Assembly (NCBI GenBank): GCA_007571365.1
Contig: RKRN01000058.1
Location: forward strand, 67,842-108,543
From: Candidatus Latescibacterota bacterium
Lineage (GTDB): Bacteria > Latescibacterota > UBA2968 > UBA8231
Direction of reading: 5' to 3'
DNA: 40,702 nt
The translations under genes were made by a program, and so were the position numbers. The notes beneath the pieces were generated by a model. The model worked only from the letters and a program-made list of their open reading frames with translations. It had not been told where the DNA came from and made no database searches. The first letter of the stretch is position 1. Every line of letters starts with the position of its first letter. This document shows positions 25,770-32,783 of the stretch, piece by piece.

Positions 25770-26777
25770 TTACCCGCGCATTCCCTGTTCGGCGAACCAC
25801 TCCAGGGCGTCGCGCACCGATTCTTTAAGGGGCCGCGGTTCGTAGCTTAATTGACTCTTAGCTGAGGATTCATCGACGGATATTGGGCAGTCGCGCAAGA
25901 GCTTGAGCGAATGGCGGGAGTAAAGAGCCGGTTGGTTTGGCTTGGCGGTATATTTAACCAAGCGCAAACCCGCCCGAGCGAGAAAATAGGGTATGACAGG
26001 TCGCATCGCGCTAGATCCCAAAACCTGAGAACACAGACGCGCTAGTCCGCGGATTTTTGCGTACCGCCCCGCTGTAAAGTGAACCTCGCCCCCGTATTCG
26101 TTGGCTCCCACCGCATTCGCGATGGCATTTGCCACGTCTCGCACATCGCTCCACCAGCAACCTTCGTTGACGAGCCACGGGAGTTGCCTGTGCGCTATGG
26201 CCAGCAACGTGCTACCAACGCGGGTCGGCTCGCGGTCGCCGGGACCTATGAGGTTCGAAGGACAGACGATAGATGCGTTGAGCCAACCACTTCTCGCCGC
26301 GTCGAGGACGCTTACGTGCGCTTCGGCTTTGGTGGCCGTATAGGGAATTTGGGAATTCTGACCCAGTTTTGAACTAACACTTAGAATCGTTCCGCGCAGC
26401 GGACTGAATGCGTGTATGGAACTGATGTGGACCAGGCGATGGACGCCGCTGCGAATACAGGCTTGAATCACGTTGCGAGTACCCGTCAAGTTGACTTCGT
26501 CAGCTAACCCTTTGGGATCGGCGTCAACTATCATAATGTCAGCACTATGTACGACGGCGCGAGCATGTTGGAATGCTTGGTTCAACGACTCGGGGTTGCG
26601 GATATCGGCCGGTTGCAATTCGACCTGAGTGCTCAAGTCAGCGGGAAGTTTGCGATTGCTGCCCTCGTGCGTAACGGCGCACACCACATACCCGCAGTGC
26701 AACAAAGCGCGGCATATGTGGCTGCCGAGAAAGCCCGCAGCACCGGTCACCGCCACTGTGTCGCCTGTATTTCCCAT
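25770..26777 (-). CDS. NAD(P)-dependent epimerase/dehydratase (extended SDR, 3-beta-HSD-like)
   Basis: This 335 aa protein has the Rossmann motif TGAAGFLG at residues 11-18. An acidic ADIR turn lies at 57-60, the VHISS strand at 116-120, and the catalytic Y146-x-x-x-K150 pair in YTATK. NLIGPGDREPT is the substrate-side loop typical of extended SDR sugar-nucleotide epimerases and 3-beta-hydroxysteroid-type reductases. It converges with the sulfatase, with only 7 nt between stops, and follows the GH4 gene by 29 nt on the same strand. Likely substrates are sugars or sugar acids processed with the neighbouring glycosidase. No strong ribosome site is seen. Confidence 0.87.
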   Translation of the reverse strand: MGNTGDTVAVTGAAGFLGSHICRALLHCGYVVCAVTHEGSNRKLPADLSTQVELQPADIRNPESLNQAFQHARAVVHSADIMIVDADPKGLADEVNLTGTRNVIQACIRSGVHRLVHISSIHAFSPLRGTILSVSSKLGQNSQIPYTATKAEAHVSVLDAARSGWLNASIVCPSNLIGPGDREPTRVGSTLLAIAHRQLPWLVNEGCWWSDVRDVANAIANAVGANEYGGEVHFTAGRYAKIRGLARLCSQVLGSSAMRPVIPYFLARAGLRLVKYTAKPNQPALYSRHSLKLLRDCPISVDESSAKSQLSYEPRPLKESVRDALEWFAEQGMRG

Positions 26778-26806
26778 CGCTATTCAGCCCTTGCGGATGC
26801 TCTGCC

Positions 26807-28180
26807 TTACGACCAATTCTTTGGCCAAGAAAAATGCGCGTTGATATCTTCTATGTACTGCATCGGTTCGCTCGGTTCCATACTAAATAGCGCGTCCAGT
26901 GTCTCTAGCCCGTGCTCATACGATTTGGTCTCTTTGCTGTCGAGCACGCTAAACAGCATCATGGATTTATCGCCCGACGAGACTGCTTCGAGGGTGCGCT
27001 CCATGTTGAGCCAATCGGGGTAGATGCACTCCAGCATAATTTTTTTGGGCAATGGCGGTACGCGCAAAGGCTGAATGCCCTTCTTATTGACAATCGCGGG
27101 GACTTCCACCGCCACGTCGTCGGGAATGCCCGGCAGGGCGCCGCAATTGGGCACATTGACCTGAAACTGACCTTCTACGTTGTTGACTAGCCCATTCATA
27201 ATGGGAATGTGCTGCTCGTGGGTCATCTGAGTGCCAAACAGATCAATAGGCCGGATCTGCTCATCGTAGGCCGCTGCTTTCATCTGCTCGTATTTTTTCG
27301 CCTTACCGGCCAGCACTGCGTCGCGCCCGGCCGGCGTGTCTTTGCCGCCATTGGGATCATACCAGTGTTGCCGCGTCGCCAAATCCGTGTGATACCACCA
27401 GCCGCCCCGCCGCGGCGTATCGCCAATGGGCATCAAGCCATACATCTTGTATTGGTGAATGGCCGCACGCGACATTTGCGTGGGAATCGCCTTGCCCGCT
27501 CGGGTCATCCGCTCCCAGTAAGCCTCGCTCTCCTCGGCAATCCACTGATCGAGCTTTGGGTACATGTCTTGGTTTGCATAGATGAAATCCGTCAGCCAGA
27601 TGTTGTGGTTCAACCCCGGGGCCTGCCACGTCACTTGATCGGGGTCTAGGCCCAAGGTGTGCGCTACGCCCGCATAGCCGTAATGCCCATGACACAACCC
27701 GCAGACCTTGATCCCCGTCTCCCGCGTCATCAATGTAGTTCCGTCAAAGACTGGATTGCCGGCCAACAAAATCCACGCATCGGGGCACAGCTTCTCCATG
27801 TCCTTTGCAACATTTAACATCAGTTGCAAATTGTGATATTCGGGCATCCCCGTTCTGTCGTAAAAGTAGCCGAGTTTGGCCGTCATGTTGCGCCGACGCT
27901 GCATGAAGTATTCGTTGTGCGTTATCGTTGCCGTATTGATTACAAAATCAGCGTCTTTTAAGGCAGCTTGCTGATCTGTGGTTTGCTCAAATGTTATAGT
28001 TGCACCCAAATCCTCGGCATAACGCCGCCCGAGTGCATAAATGACGTCTAGGACCTTCTCGTTGATGTCAAGAAAACAAACGTGGCTGCCGTTCAGTTCC
28101 TTGGTCAAACACAAATCCTTCACCAAGCCGAGTGAAAACACCACGCTACCAGCACCAAAAATTGTCACTTTATTGGCCAT
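26807..28180 (-). CDS. Glycoside hydrolase family 4 enzyme (alpha-galactosidase/glucuronidase type)
   Basis: This 457 aa protein has a strong ribosome site (GGAGG, 5 nt spacing). GH4 enzymes use NAD+ and a divalent metal (usually Mn2+) and cleave glycosides by a redox-elimination route. The NAD motif FGAGSVVF is at residues 8-15, and an acidic LDIN turn at 37-40. GNP lies at 141-143. The metal ligands are C163-H164 in GLCHGHYG and H192 in GLNHNIWL, both in canonical order. There is no signal peptide, consistent with a cytoplasmic enzyme acting on imported oligosaccharides. GH4 includes alpha-galactosidases, alpha-glucosidases, 6-phospho-glycosidases and alpha-glucuronidases; specificity is not decidable here, though the nearby uronate-type dehydrogenase favours galactoside or uronide substrates. 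Confidence 0.9.
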   Translation of the reverse strand: MANKVTIFGAGSVVFSLGLVKDLCLTKELNGSHVCFLDINEKVLDVIYALGRRYAEDLGATITFEQTTDQQAALKDADFVINTATITHNEYFMQRRRNMTAKLGYFYDRTGMPEYHNLQLMLNVAKDMEKLCPDAWILLAGNPVFDGTTLMTRETGIKVCGLCHGHYGYAGVAHTLGLDPDQVTWQAPGLNHNIWLTDFIYANQDMYPKLDQWIAEESEAYWERMTRAGKAIPTQMSRAAIHQYKMYGLMPIGDTPRRGGWWYHTDLATRQHWYDPNGGKDTPAGRDAVLAGKAKKYEQMKAAAYDEQIRPIDLFGTQMTHEQHIPIMNGLVNNVEGQFQVNVPNCGALPGIPDDVAVEVPAIVNKKGIQPLRVPPLPKKIMLECIYPDWLNMERTLEAVSSGDKSMMLFSVLDSKETKSYEHGLETLDALFSMEPSEPMQYIEDINAHFSWPKNWS

Positions 28181-28228
28181 GTTGTCCTCCGCGAAAAATT
28201 TTAATACAAATCGCTGATTCTCGCTAGA

Positions 28229-28721
28229 TTAGGTACTTTTCCAGCGAGCACTGTCAAATTGTGGATGATACACTTCGTTGAAAAATCGCCGGTGTTCCGG
28301 CGCGAGTGAATCGAGCATCTCGTCTGTAAACCCGGGTTTGTGGTGGCGCACATTGATGTGATTGTACGCAAAAAACAGGGCCAGGCGCGGCTCGTCTTGG
28401 GTCTAGGTTGTCGCCCTTGAAGCGGTAACTCAAAAAAGCACCTTCCAAGCGGATCTTCTCAACCTCGTCGTCAATAATGGTATGTAGCACCCGCATAACG
28501 GCTGGATGATCGATTAGTACCGACGCCGGGCCGCCGGGCAAACAACGCGCCGCGGGCGGCAGAGACGCTTTATCGGTGCGCCATTTTTCGCACTGCGCTT
28601 TAATCGGTGCAAGCTCGTCCTCGCGCAAAACAGCCGGAAAGAGAATATACCCTTTCAGGTCGAAAAGCACGGTTTCTCGCTCCGTCAAAGTCGGTGTCCA
28701 TTCTCGTGGCGAGTTGCCCAT
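28229..28721 (-). pseudogene. Phytanoyl-CoA dioxygenase-like (PhyH) pseudogene, internally deleted
   Basis: Translation begins well at ATG 28721 (GGGAGG, 6 nt spacing). It reads a normal PhyH N-terminus: DLKGYILFPAVLREDEL, then HPAVMRVLHTIIDDE and GAFLSYRFKGDNL. At about 28395-28410 the frame changes. The original frame then reads nonsense, while another frame reads a typical PhyH C-terminus (LALFFAYNHINVRHHKPGF, FTDEMLDSLAPEHRRFF) ending at the stop at 28229. Together the two parts total about 160 codons instead of the usual 260-300. The central segment with the iron-binding H-x-D and distal His is missing. This is an internal deletion plus frameshift, so the product would be inactive. The remaining similarity is high, which suggests recent decay. 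Confidence 0.8.
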
Positions 28722-29080
28722 TAGACCTCCCTAGTGCGATTTGTCAAGAAGTGGTTCCAAAACTCTGGGTTCGGTTCCTTGGATAGCCACTGTAAGTGAT
28801 CGTAATATAAGTACTGTACGATTAATTCTGTACGATAAATTTATAACTCTCCGCGTCACAGCACCCCGAACTGATCTCGCCAATTGATGGTCTCGCCGCT
28901 GCTAGCCGGCGTTGGCGGCGACGACTGCCTCCGGTTCGATTCGTCGTGCCGCCACGTCCTCTAGTGCCGAGAATGTGGTCGCCGTGCCAGTCGGTGCGGC
29001 TCAAAGCCGTTTTGACGGATGGTGGCTCCTTCGTCTCGGTAATTGCTCCCGCCGCCCGCTTGCCACTGACGAAGCGGCTG
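28722..29080. other. Intergenic region with AT-rich repeats and a degenerate coding remnant
   Basis: The left part (28780-28850) is AT-rich and holds two direct copies of CTGTACGAT. The right part (28856-29080) has coding-like composition on the minus strand but changes frame repeatedly. Recognisable pieces are HELAAGVFSVDSRFVSGK, ALEDVAARRIEPEAVVAAN, and an ending ETINWRDQFGVL before a stop at 28856. I cannot assign it to a family. It may be the wreck of a gene that once followed the LDH2 gene. Confidence 0.4.
28814..28836. repeat. Tandem direct repeat, possible operator upstream of the PhyH pseudogene
   Basis: CTGTACGAT occurs at 28814-28822 and again at 28828-28836, a 14-bp period, within AT-rich DNA about 95 nt upstream of the pseudogene start. 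On the minus strand a TATATT box lies just downstream. The layout suggests a former promoter with two regulator half-sites. No regulator is known to me for it. Confidence 0.4.
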
Positions 29081-30181
29081 TCAACGCTGAAGACGCCCGC
29101 GGCGAGTTCGTGGATATTCGCTCCCGCCGATACCGAGCCGCTCTGCTGTCTTGCGCAGATCCGCCAGCGTCACGCGATTGAGCGGAATTCCCTGCGTGCG
29201 GTACTCGGCGCGGCGAATCGCTTCTAGCTCGCCTGGGGCGTACACGCGGTCGAAACCGGGAGCGAGTTGGCAGTCGTGAATCTGCTTAATAGCGGCGTCC
29301 ACTCTCGACTTAAAGCGTTCGACATCTTCGAAAGAGGCGATGTGAACGGCGGCGACGAAATGACCGTCTGCGCCGGGAGTTGGCCCGTCTTCAATGCTCC
29401 CTAGTTCGGTTCCATAGCTAGCGCCGGAAAGCATGGACGAAAGGACGCCCATAATCATCGCTAGCCCGGCCCCTTTGAATCCGCCGATGGGGGCTAGTAG
29501 GCCGTCGAGTGCCGCCTTGGGATCGGTCGTCGGCAGGCCCTCCCGGTCTAGTGCCCATCCCGCGGGCAGGCGCATTCCCCGCTGTTCGTAGATGCGAATT
29601 TTTCCGTGGGAAGATCCGCTGAATGCGGCGTCGTACACCATGGGTGCCCTCTGCCCTGCCGGTATGGAGATCGCCAGCGGATTGATGCCCAAGAGCCGCT
29701 CGGCACCGCCCCAAGGCGCCATCGTCGGGAGCGCATTGGTGGTGGCGATGCCAATCATGTCGTGCGGCAGCGCCATGCGGGCGAAATACGCCATGGCACC
29801 GCAGTGATTGCTGCCGCGAATGGCACCGGCGGCGAGGCCGGTCTGCGCTGCTTTGCCAATCACCTCTTGCATGGCCAAGGCCGCGCCGATTTGTCCCATT
29901 GAATTGCGTCCATCTACGATGACAAATGAAGGACCTTGGCCGACGACTTCGGGCTTGGCAGTCGGGTCCACGCCTTTGACGGTCAGCTTCTCCACGTATT
30001 CGGGGACCCGTAGGACGCCGTGCGAGTGAGTGCCGCCTAGGTCGGCATCCACGAGCGAATCGGCCAGCAGGACCGCGTCGGCTTGCGACATGCCGCACCG
30101 CTCGAAAATGGCCACGACAAATTTCATCAGCTCGGCCGCATCCACGCGGGGCTCGCCGTCGAATGCGCGTACGCTATCCAT
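29081..30181 (-). CDS. LDH2-family (malate/L-lactate/ureidoglycolate-type) dehydrogenase
   Basis: The start chosen is ATG 30181 (366 aa), where it overlaps the stop of the upstream epimerase gene by 8 nt (ATGGATAG). The longer frame upstream reads through that gene and is a shadow. Family hallmarks are GGTHSHGVLRVPEYV (residues 49-63, with H52 and H54), GSNHCGAMAYFARMA (123-137, H126), NPLAISIPA, and a GGFKGAGLAMIMGVLSSML stretch. These enzymes reduce or oxidise 2-hydroxy/2-keto acids with NAD(P)H. The last 13 residues (after RLGIG) look out of family, and another frame continues with coding-like sequence, so the true C-terminus may be altered by a frameshift. Translational coupling to the SDR gene points to a shared sugar-acid pathway. 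Confidence 0.88.
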   Translation of the reverse strand: MDSVRAFDGEPRVDAAELMKFVVAIFERCGMSQADAVLLADSLVDADLGGTHSHGVLRVPEYVEKLTVKGVDPTAKPEVVGQGPSFVIVDGRNSMGQIGAALAMQEVIGKAAQTGLAAGAIRGSNHCGAMAYFARMALPHDMIGIATTNALPTMAPWGGAERLLGINPLAISIPAGQRAPMVYDAAFSGSSHGKIRIYEQRGMRLPAGWALDREGLPTTDPKAALDGLLAPIGGFKGAGLAMIMGVLSSMLSGASYGTELGSIEDGPTPGADGHFVAAVHIASFEDVERFKSRVDAAIKQIHDCQLAPGFDRVYAPGELEAIRRAEYRTQGIPLNRVTLADLRKTAERLGIGGSEYPRTRRGRLQR

Positions 30182-31007
30182 CCTGTGCCGCCTGCGTAAT
30201 CGCCGCGATTTTGTCGGCAAAGCGCACTTGGCTGTCGTCTTGGGGAGCGTAGCCGATTGTGCGCCGGGCATTGGCCAAGCTCCAGAAGTTGTGCGCGTTG
30301 CCGCTGATGCCGTAAAAGATCTGAAAGGGTATGCCGTTGGCGTCGCGGATATCTTCGGTCTCAATACTCTTGGTTACCAGTTGCACTTGGTCGCGCACGC
30401 TGAGATAGGCTCCCAAGCCTCGGTGCATTTTCTGTAGGTCGTTGCCACAACTGTCGATGTCGGTCTCGCGCGGACCGCCGATGCGCAACTGTACATTTTC
30501 CAAGACAGGTCCTTCCTTGCCACCGGCGAACATAAAGCCCAATAGTTCATACGATGCCTTGGACCAGCCGTAGAAGTTGTCCGATAGCGGCAGCATATCG
30601 GGCGCGACGAAGTCCATGCGCCCGGACCAGATCAGGTTTTCGTAGTAGTCGGCGGCGTGATTGGAGCTGACGATTACGGCGCGCCGCACGCCTTCGTCTT
30701 GGCAAACTCGGTACACATTGTGGGCCATGGCGATGTTGTCGGCCTCGTTCCAGAAACGCTGTTCGCCTTGCCCGGTGCGGACAAAGCCGCAGTGGACTAC
30801 CGCGTCAGCACCGCGGAAGTGTTGCCGGTATTGCTCGCGGTCTCGCTCCAACAGATCGGCGATGTGGATTCCGGCGACTTCTTCGCCTTGGCGGTTGGTC
30901 GTTTTCACATCCAAGAGGACGGTTTCGTAGCGTTCCTGTAGGGCCGGTAACATGCGACCGGCGACGTATCCGGCGGCACCGGTGACGACGATTTTGCGTT
31001 TGGGCAT
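30174..31007 (-). CDS. NAD-dependent epimerase/dehydratase (uronate dehydrogenase-like SDR)
   Basis: This 277 aa protein has TGAAGYVAG at residues 9-17 as the NAD site, an acidic turn LLDVK, and IVSSNHAADYYE at 112-123. The catalytic pair is Y146-x-x-x-K150 in FYGWSKASYE. The SSNH motif and short length (about 265-280 aa) match uronate dehydrogenases and their close relatives, which oxidise D-galacturonate or D-glucuronate to aldarolactones. The same fold also includes sugar-nucleotide epimerases, so the substrate is inferred. An AGGA site lies upstream of the ATG. The gene overlaps the LDH2 gene and probably heads its transcript. Confidence 0.85.
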   Translation of the reverse strand: MPKRKIVVTGAAGYVAGRMLPALQERYETVLLDVKTTNRQGEEVAGIHIADLLERDREQYRQHFRGADAVVHCGFVRTGQGEQRFWNEADNIAMAHNVYRVCQDEGVRRAVIVSSNHAADYYENLIWSGRMDFVAPDMLPLSDNFYGWSKASYELLGFMFAGGKEGPVLENVQLRIGGPRETDIDSCGNDLQKMHRGLGAYLSVRDQVQLVTKSIETEDIRDANGIPFQIFYGISGNAHNFWSLANARRTIGYAPQDDSQVRFADKIAAITQAAQDG

Positions 31008-31125
31008 GGGAGCTTCCTGAGTTGTGGGTTTTGTTGCAGGTTTTGGTTGACCGACAGCCGTCGGTATCGGGCGTTTTTAAGGAGCCATTAAGGGCTTTTT
31101 AGCTCGTTAGGTCAAGCCGCGATTA

Positions 31126-31170
31126 CGGCCGGGCAAGGCCGGGCGCCGTTTACGTCTTTTTGCCCGGCCG
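31126..31170. repeat. Inverted repeat, 11-bp arms
   Basis: CGGCCGGGCAA (31126-31136) is matched exactly by TTGCCCGGCCG (31160-31170) across a 23-nt loop that includes a short T-run. It lies 119 nt upstream of the SDR gene start. It could be a bidirectional terminator or the end of a small repeat element. Confidence 0.5.
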
Positions 31171-31200
31171 ATGATGATATGAGATCGCATCGCTATCATT

Positions 31201-31238
31201 ATTAACTGATGTTACGCCGTCGTTGGTTATGGGCGGCC
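31201..31238 (+). repeat. 38-bp direct repeat, copy 1 (overlaps interspersed repeat copy B)
   Basis: This segment matches 31345-31382 at 32 of 38 positions; the shared core is GCCGTCG..GTTAT.GGCGGCC. It starts ATTAAC and contains CTGATGTTACGC. That 12-mer and CGTCCTTCCCGC at 31255-31266 tie this copy to the repeat at 16484-16560. Confidence 0.6.
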
Positions 31239-31344
31239 TCTTGCTGGCCCCCGGCGTCCTTCCCGCGCAAGAACAAGCCAGACAGTACGGCGGGCCAGAC
31301 GCCCGCGCATCCAAGAGGGTGGGTCCTTGCCGCACACATCAGTT

Positions 31345-31382
31345 ATTAATTGGTGTTCCGCCGTCGCTAGTTATCGGCGGCC
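31345..31382 (+). repeat. 38-bp direct repeat, copy 2
   Basis: This is the second copy of the element at 31201-31238, with 32 of 38 identical positions and a spacing of 144 bp. The six differences suggest the copies have diverged for some time and are not an assembly artefact. Confidence 0.6.
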
Positions 31383-31452
31383 CCTTGGAAGGGGTCCCGG
31401 GCGTACCCTTCGACCCGCTCAACCCGCCGCGGGCGGCGGTGGGCCCACCGTA

Positions 31453-31476
31453 GGGACAGACCTATGTGTCTGTCCC
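31453..31476. repeat. 9-bp perfect hairpin (GGGACAGAC/GTCTGTCCC)
   Basis: Two perfect 9-bp arms with a 6-nt loop lie just upstream of the antitoxin remnant. Similar 'GTAGGGACAG...CTGTCCC' palindromes are common short interspersed repeats in Poribacteria-type and related genomes (from memory), so this is likely another repeat element and not a terminator. Confidence 0.5.
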
Positions 31477-31500
31477 AAAAGGATCCGCTTTCTGAAGAGC

Positions 31501-31754
31501 ATGACTTTGCGGGGTCTCGATTCCCAACTTGCTGCCAAGTTGAGGGAAGTCGCCCAGCAGGAAGGCAAGAGCGTGAATCAGACGGTGCTGGACGCCCTGC
31601 ACAAGCAGTTCGGATTGAGGACCAATCCCGTCGGTTCACCGAAGTCCATCGAGACTTGGATCACCTGTTCGGTAGCTGGGACGAAGATGAGTTCGCTCGG
31701 CTCCAGCGAAAGATCAATTCCGAGCGTCGCGTCGATTGGGAACTGTGGCCGTGA
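31501..31754 (+). pseudogene. VapB-like antitoxin, frameshifted
   Basis: From ATG 31501 one frame reads a ribbon-helix-helix-type antitoxin start (MTLRGLDSQLAAKLREVA, then GKSVNQTVLDALHKQFGLR). Near 31620-31635 sense passes to another frame, which reads RFTEVHRDLDHLFGSW, DEDEFARLQRKIN and VDWELWP before the stop at 31752-31754. That tail is the usual antitoxin C-terminus that clamps the toxin. A single-base insertion or loss would explain the shift. Sequencing error is possible, but the truncated toxin behind it supports genuine decay. Confidence 0.65.
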
Positions 31755-31843
31755 GTGAGTTGCTGATCGATACCAACATCTACTCGCACTCCATGCGCGC
31801 CGAGCCAGCGGTTTCCCCAAGGTATTTCTTTAATCCCACCTGA
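31751..31843 (+). pseudogene. VapC-like PIN-domain toxin, truncated
   Basis: A GTG at 31751 overlaps the antitoxin stop by 4 nt, as in intact vapBC pairs. The reading VSELLIDTNIYSHSMRAEPA is a PIN-domain start, with the first catalytic Asp in LIDTN. After about 20 residues the match ends and a stop comes at 31841, so the remaining acidic residues of the nuclease are absent. The product cannot be an active RNase. Confidence 0.6.
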
Positions 31844-31900
31844 AATTTAGCGCCGCAAAAGAGAACCGACGCGGCCGGGGTACGCTGCTTGGCGTCGCAG

Positions 31901-32710
31901 CTACACGTCCAACACGGGGCGGTCCAACCGCGAGTGATAGGGCGGTTCGAGGACCTTGCGCTGCTCGTCGGTCATCAGGGCGAGCATGTCTGCGGGCCAG
32001 TTGTGGGGCACGTAGGCGAGGTTGCCCGGTGAAAAGCGGAAGAGGGCGGTGCGGCGGTCGTGGTCGGCGGCCCAAGGCAAGGTGCCGTGGGTGGTGGCTT
32101 CGGTGAATATGACGCAGTCGCCGGCGTTGCAGGTAATTTGCTTGATGAACTCGCGGTACGCCTCTCCGCGCCGGAGTGCCATCGGGCAGGGATAGTTGCC
32201 CTTGTGGCTGCCGGGGATCAAGCACAAGCCCCCGTCGCCCTCGCGCACGTCCGCGAGTTGGTAGGCGGCCACCGTTAGGCCGTTGTGCATTTTGCCGTCT
32301 TTGAAGATGTAGTACTGGTGGCGGTCAAAGCCGGGGCCAGACGACCCGTGCAGGAGATGGCCCTCGGCCCCCTTGCGCATGGTGATGATGCCGAGATTGT
32401 GATCGAGGCGAAAGCCGGGGCCCAAAATCTCGTGTAAACAGGGCACGACCTTGGGATTGACCAGCATGTCGCGGAAGGGGCGGCCATGCGGATCGGGCCA
32501 CGCGAGCGCACCGCCGAGGTCGCCGCGGCCGGTGACGCCTTTGAGGGCCTTGGAGCCGGCCGCTAGCGATAGCTCACCAGTGCGCTCGCGGATCTGCGTG
32601 GCATGGTGGTCAATGGCTTCGTTGGCCAGTGCAATGTCCTCGGCTGACAAGACGTCGCGCACGACGATGTAGCCGTTGAGATCAAAAAAATACTTTTCGT
32701 CTTCGTTCAT
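31901..32710 (-). CDS. Phytanoyl-CoA dioxygenase-like (PhyH) protein
   Basis: The start chosen is ATG 32710 (269 aa), after GGAGGAAGG; the frame can extend to a TTG six codons earlier. This is a 2-oxoglutarate/Fe(II) oxygenase of the PhyH family, which hydroxylates small molecules; the substrate is unknown. The N-terminus FFDLNGYIVVRDVLS is typical. Candidate metal ligands are H121 in LLHGSS and the distal H208 in TTHGTLPW; R220 or R225 in RRTALFRFSPGN would hold 2-oxoglutarate. GGLCLIPGSHKGNYP (160-174) is the conserved strand before the distal site. It is divergent from the PhyH gene at 32784, with 73 nt between starts. Confidence 0.87.
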   Translation of the reverse strand: MNEDEKYFFDLNGYIVVRDVLSAEDIALANEAIDHHATQIRERTGELSLAAGSKALKGVTGRGDLGGALAWPDPHGRPFRDMLVNPKVVPCLHEILGPGFRLDHNLGIITMRKGAEGHLLHGSSGPGFDRHQYYIFKDGKMHNGLTVAAYQLADVREGDGGLCLIPGSHKGNYPCPMALRRGEAYREFIKQITCNAGDCVIFTEATTHGTLPWAADHDRRTALFRFSPGNLAYVPHNWPADMLALMTDEQRKVLEPPYHSRLDRPVLDV

Positions 32711-32783
32711 CTTGACCTTCCTCCGCAAGTGGGTCTAGTATAGCAGTACGCCATCGCTTGAGCAACCGAGAATGAGAGGGCCT

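Larger units (their letters stand above)
31008..31900. other. Intergenic region of about 890 bp with repeats and a decayed toxin-antitoxin pair
   Basis: No intact gene was found. The region holds an 11-bp inverted repeat (31126-31170), two copies of a 38-bp direct repeat (31201-31238 and 31345-31382), a GC-rich palindromic stretch near 31380-31450, a 9-bp hairpin (31453-31476), and the vapBC-like remnant (31501-31843). The density of repeats and wreckage suggests a spot where mobile or repeat DNA has accumulated. Confidence 0.7.

Noticed and set aside
30182..30364. Extension of the LDH2 dehydrogenase
   Set aside because: It lies within the epimerase gene in a different frame. Family-like sequence starts at ATG 30181.
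31050..31110. Short stem followed by T-run (AGCC...GGGCTTTTT) as a terminator
   Set aside because: The stem is only about 4 bp and there is no plus-strand gene upstream to terminate.
31150..31335. Small minus-strand open frame of 61 codons
   Set aside because: It is formed entirely of interspersed repeat DNA and resembles well-known spurious repeat translations.
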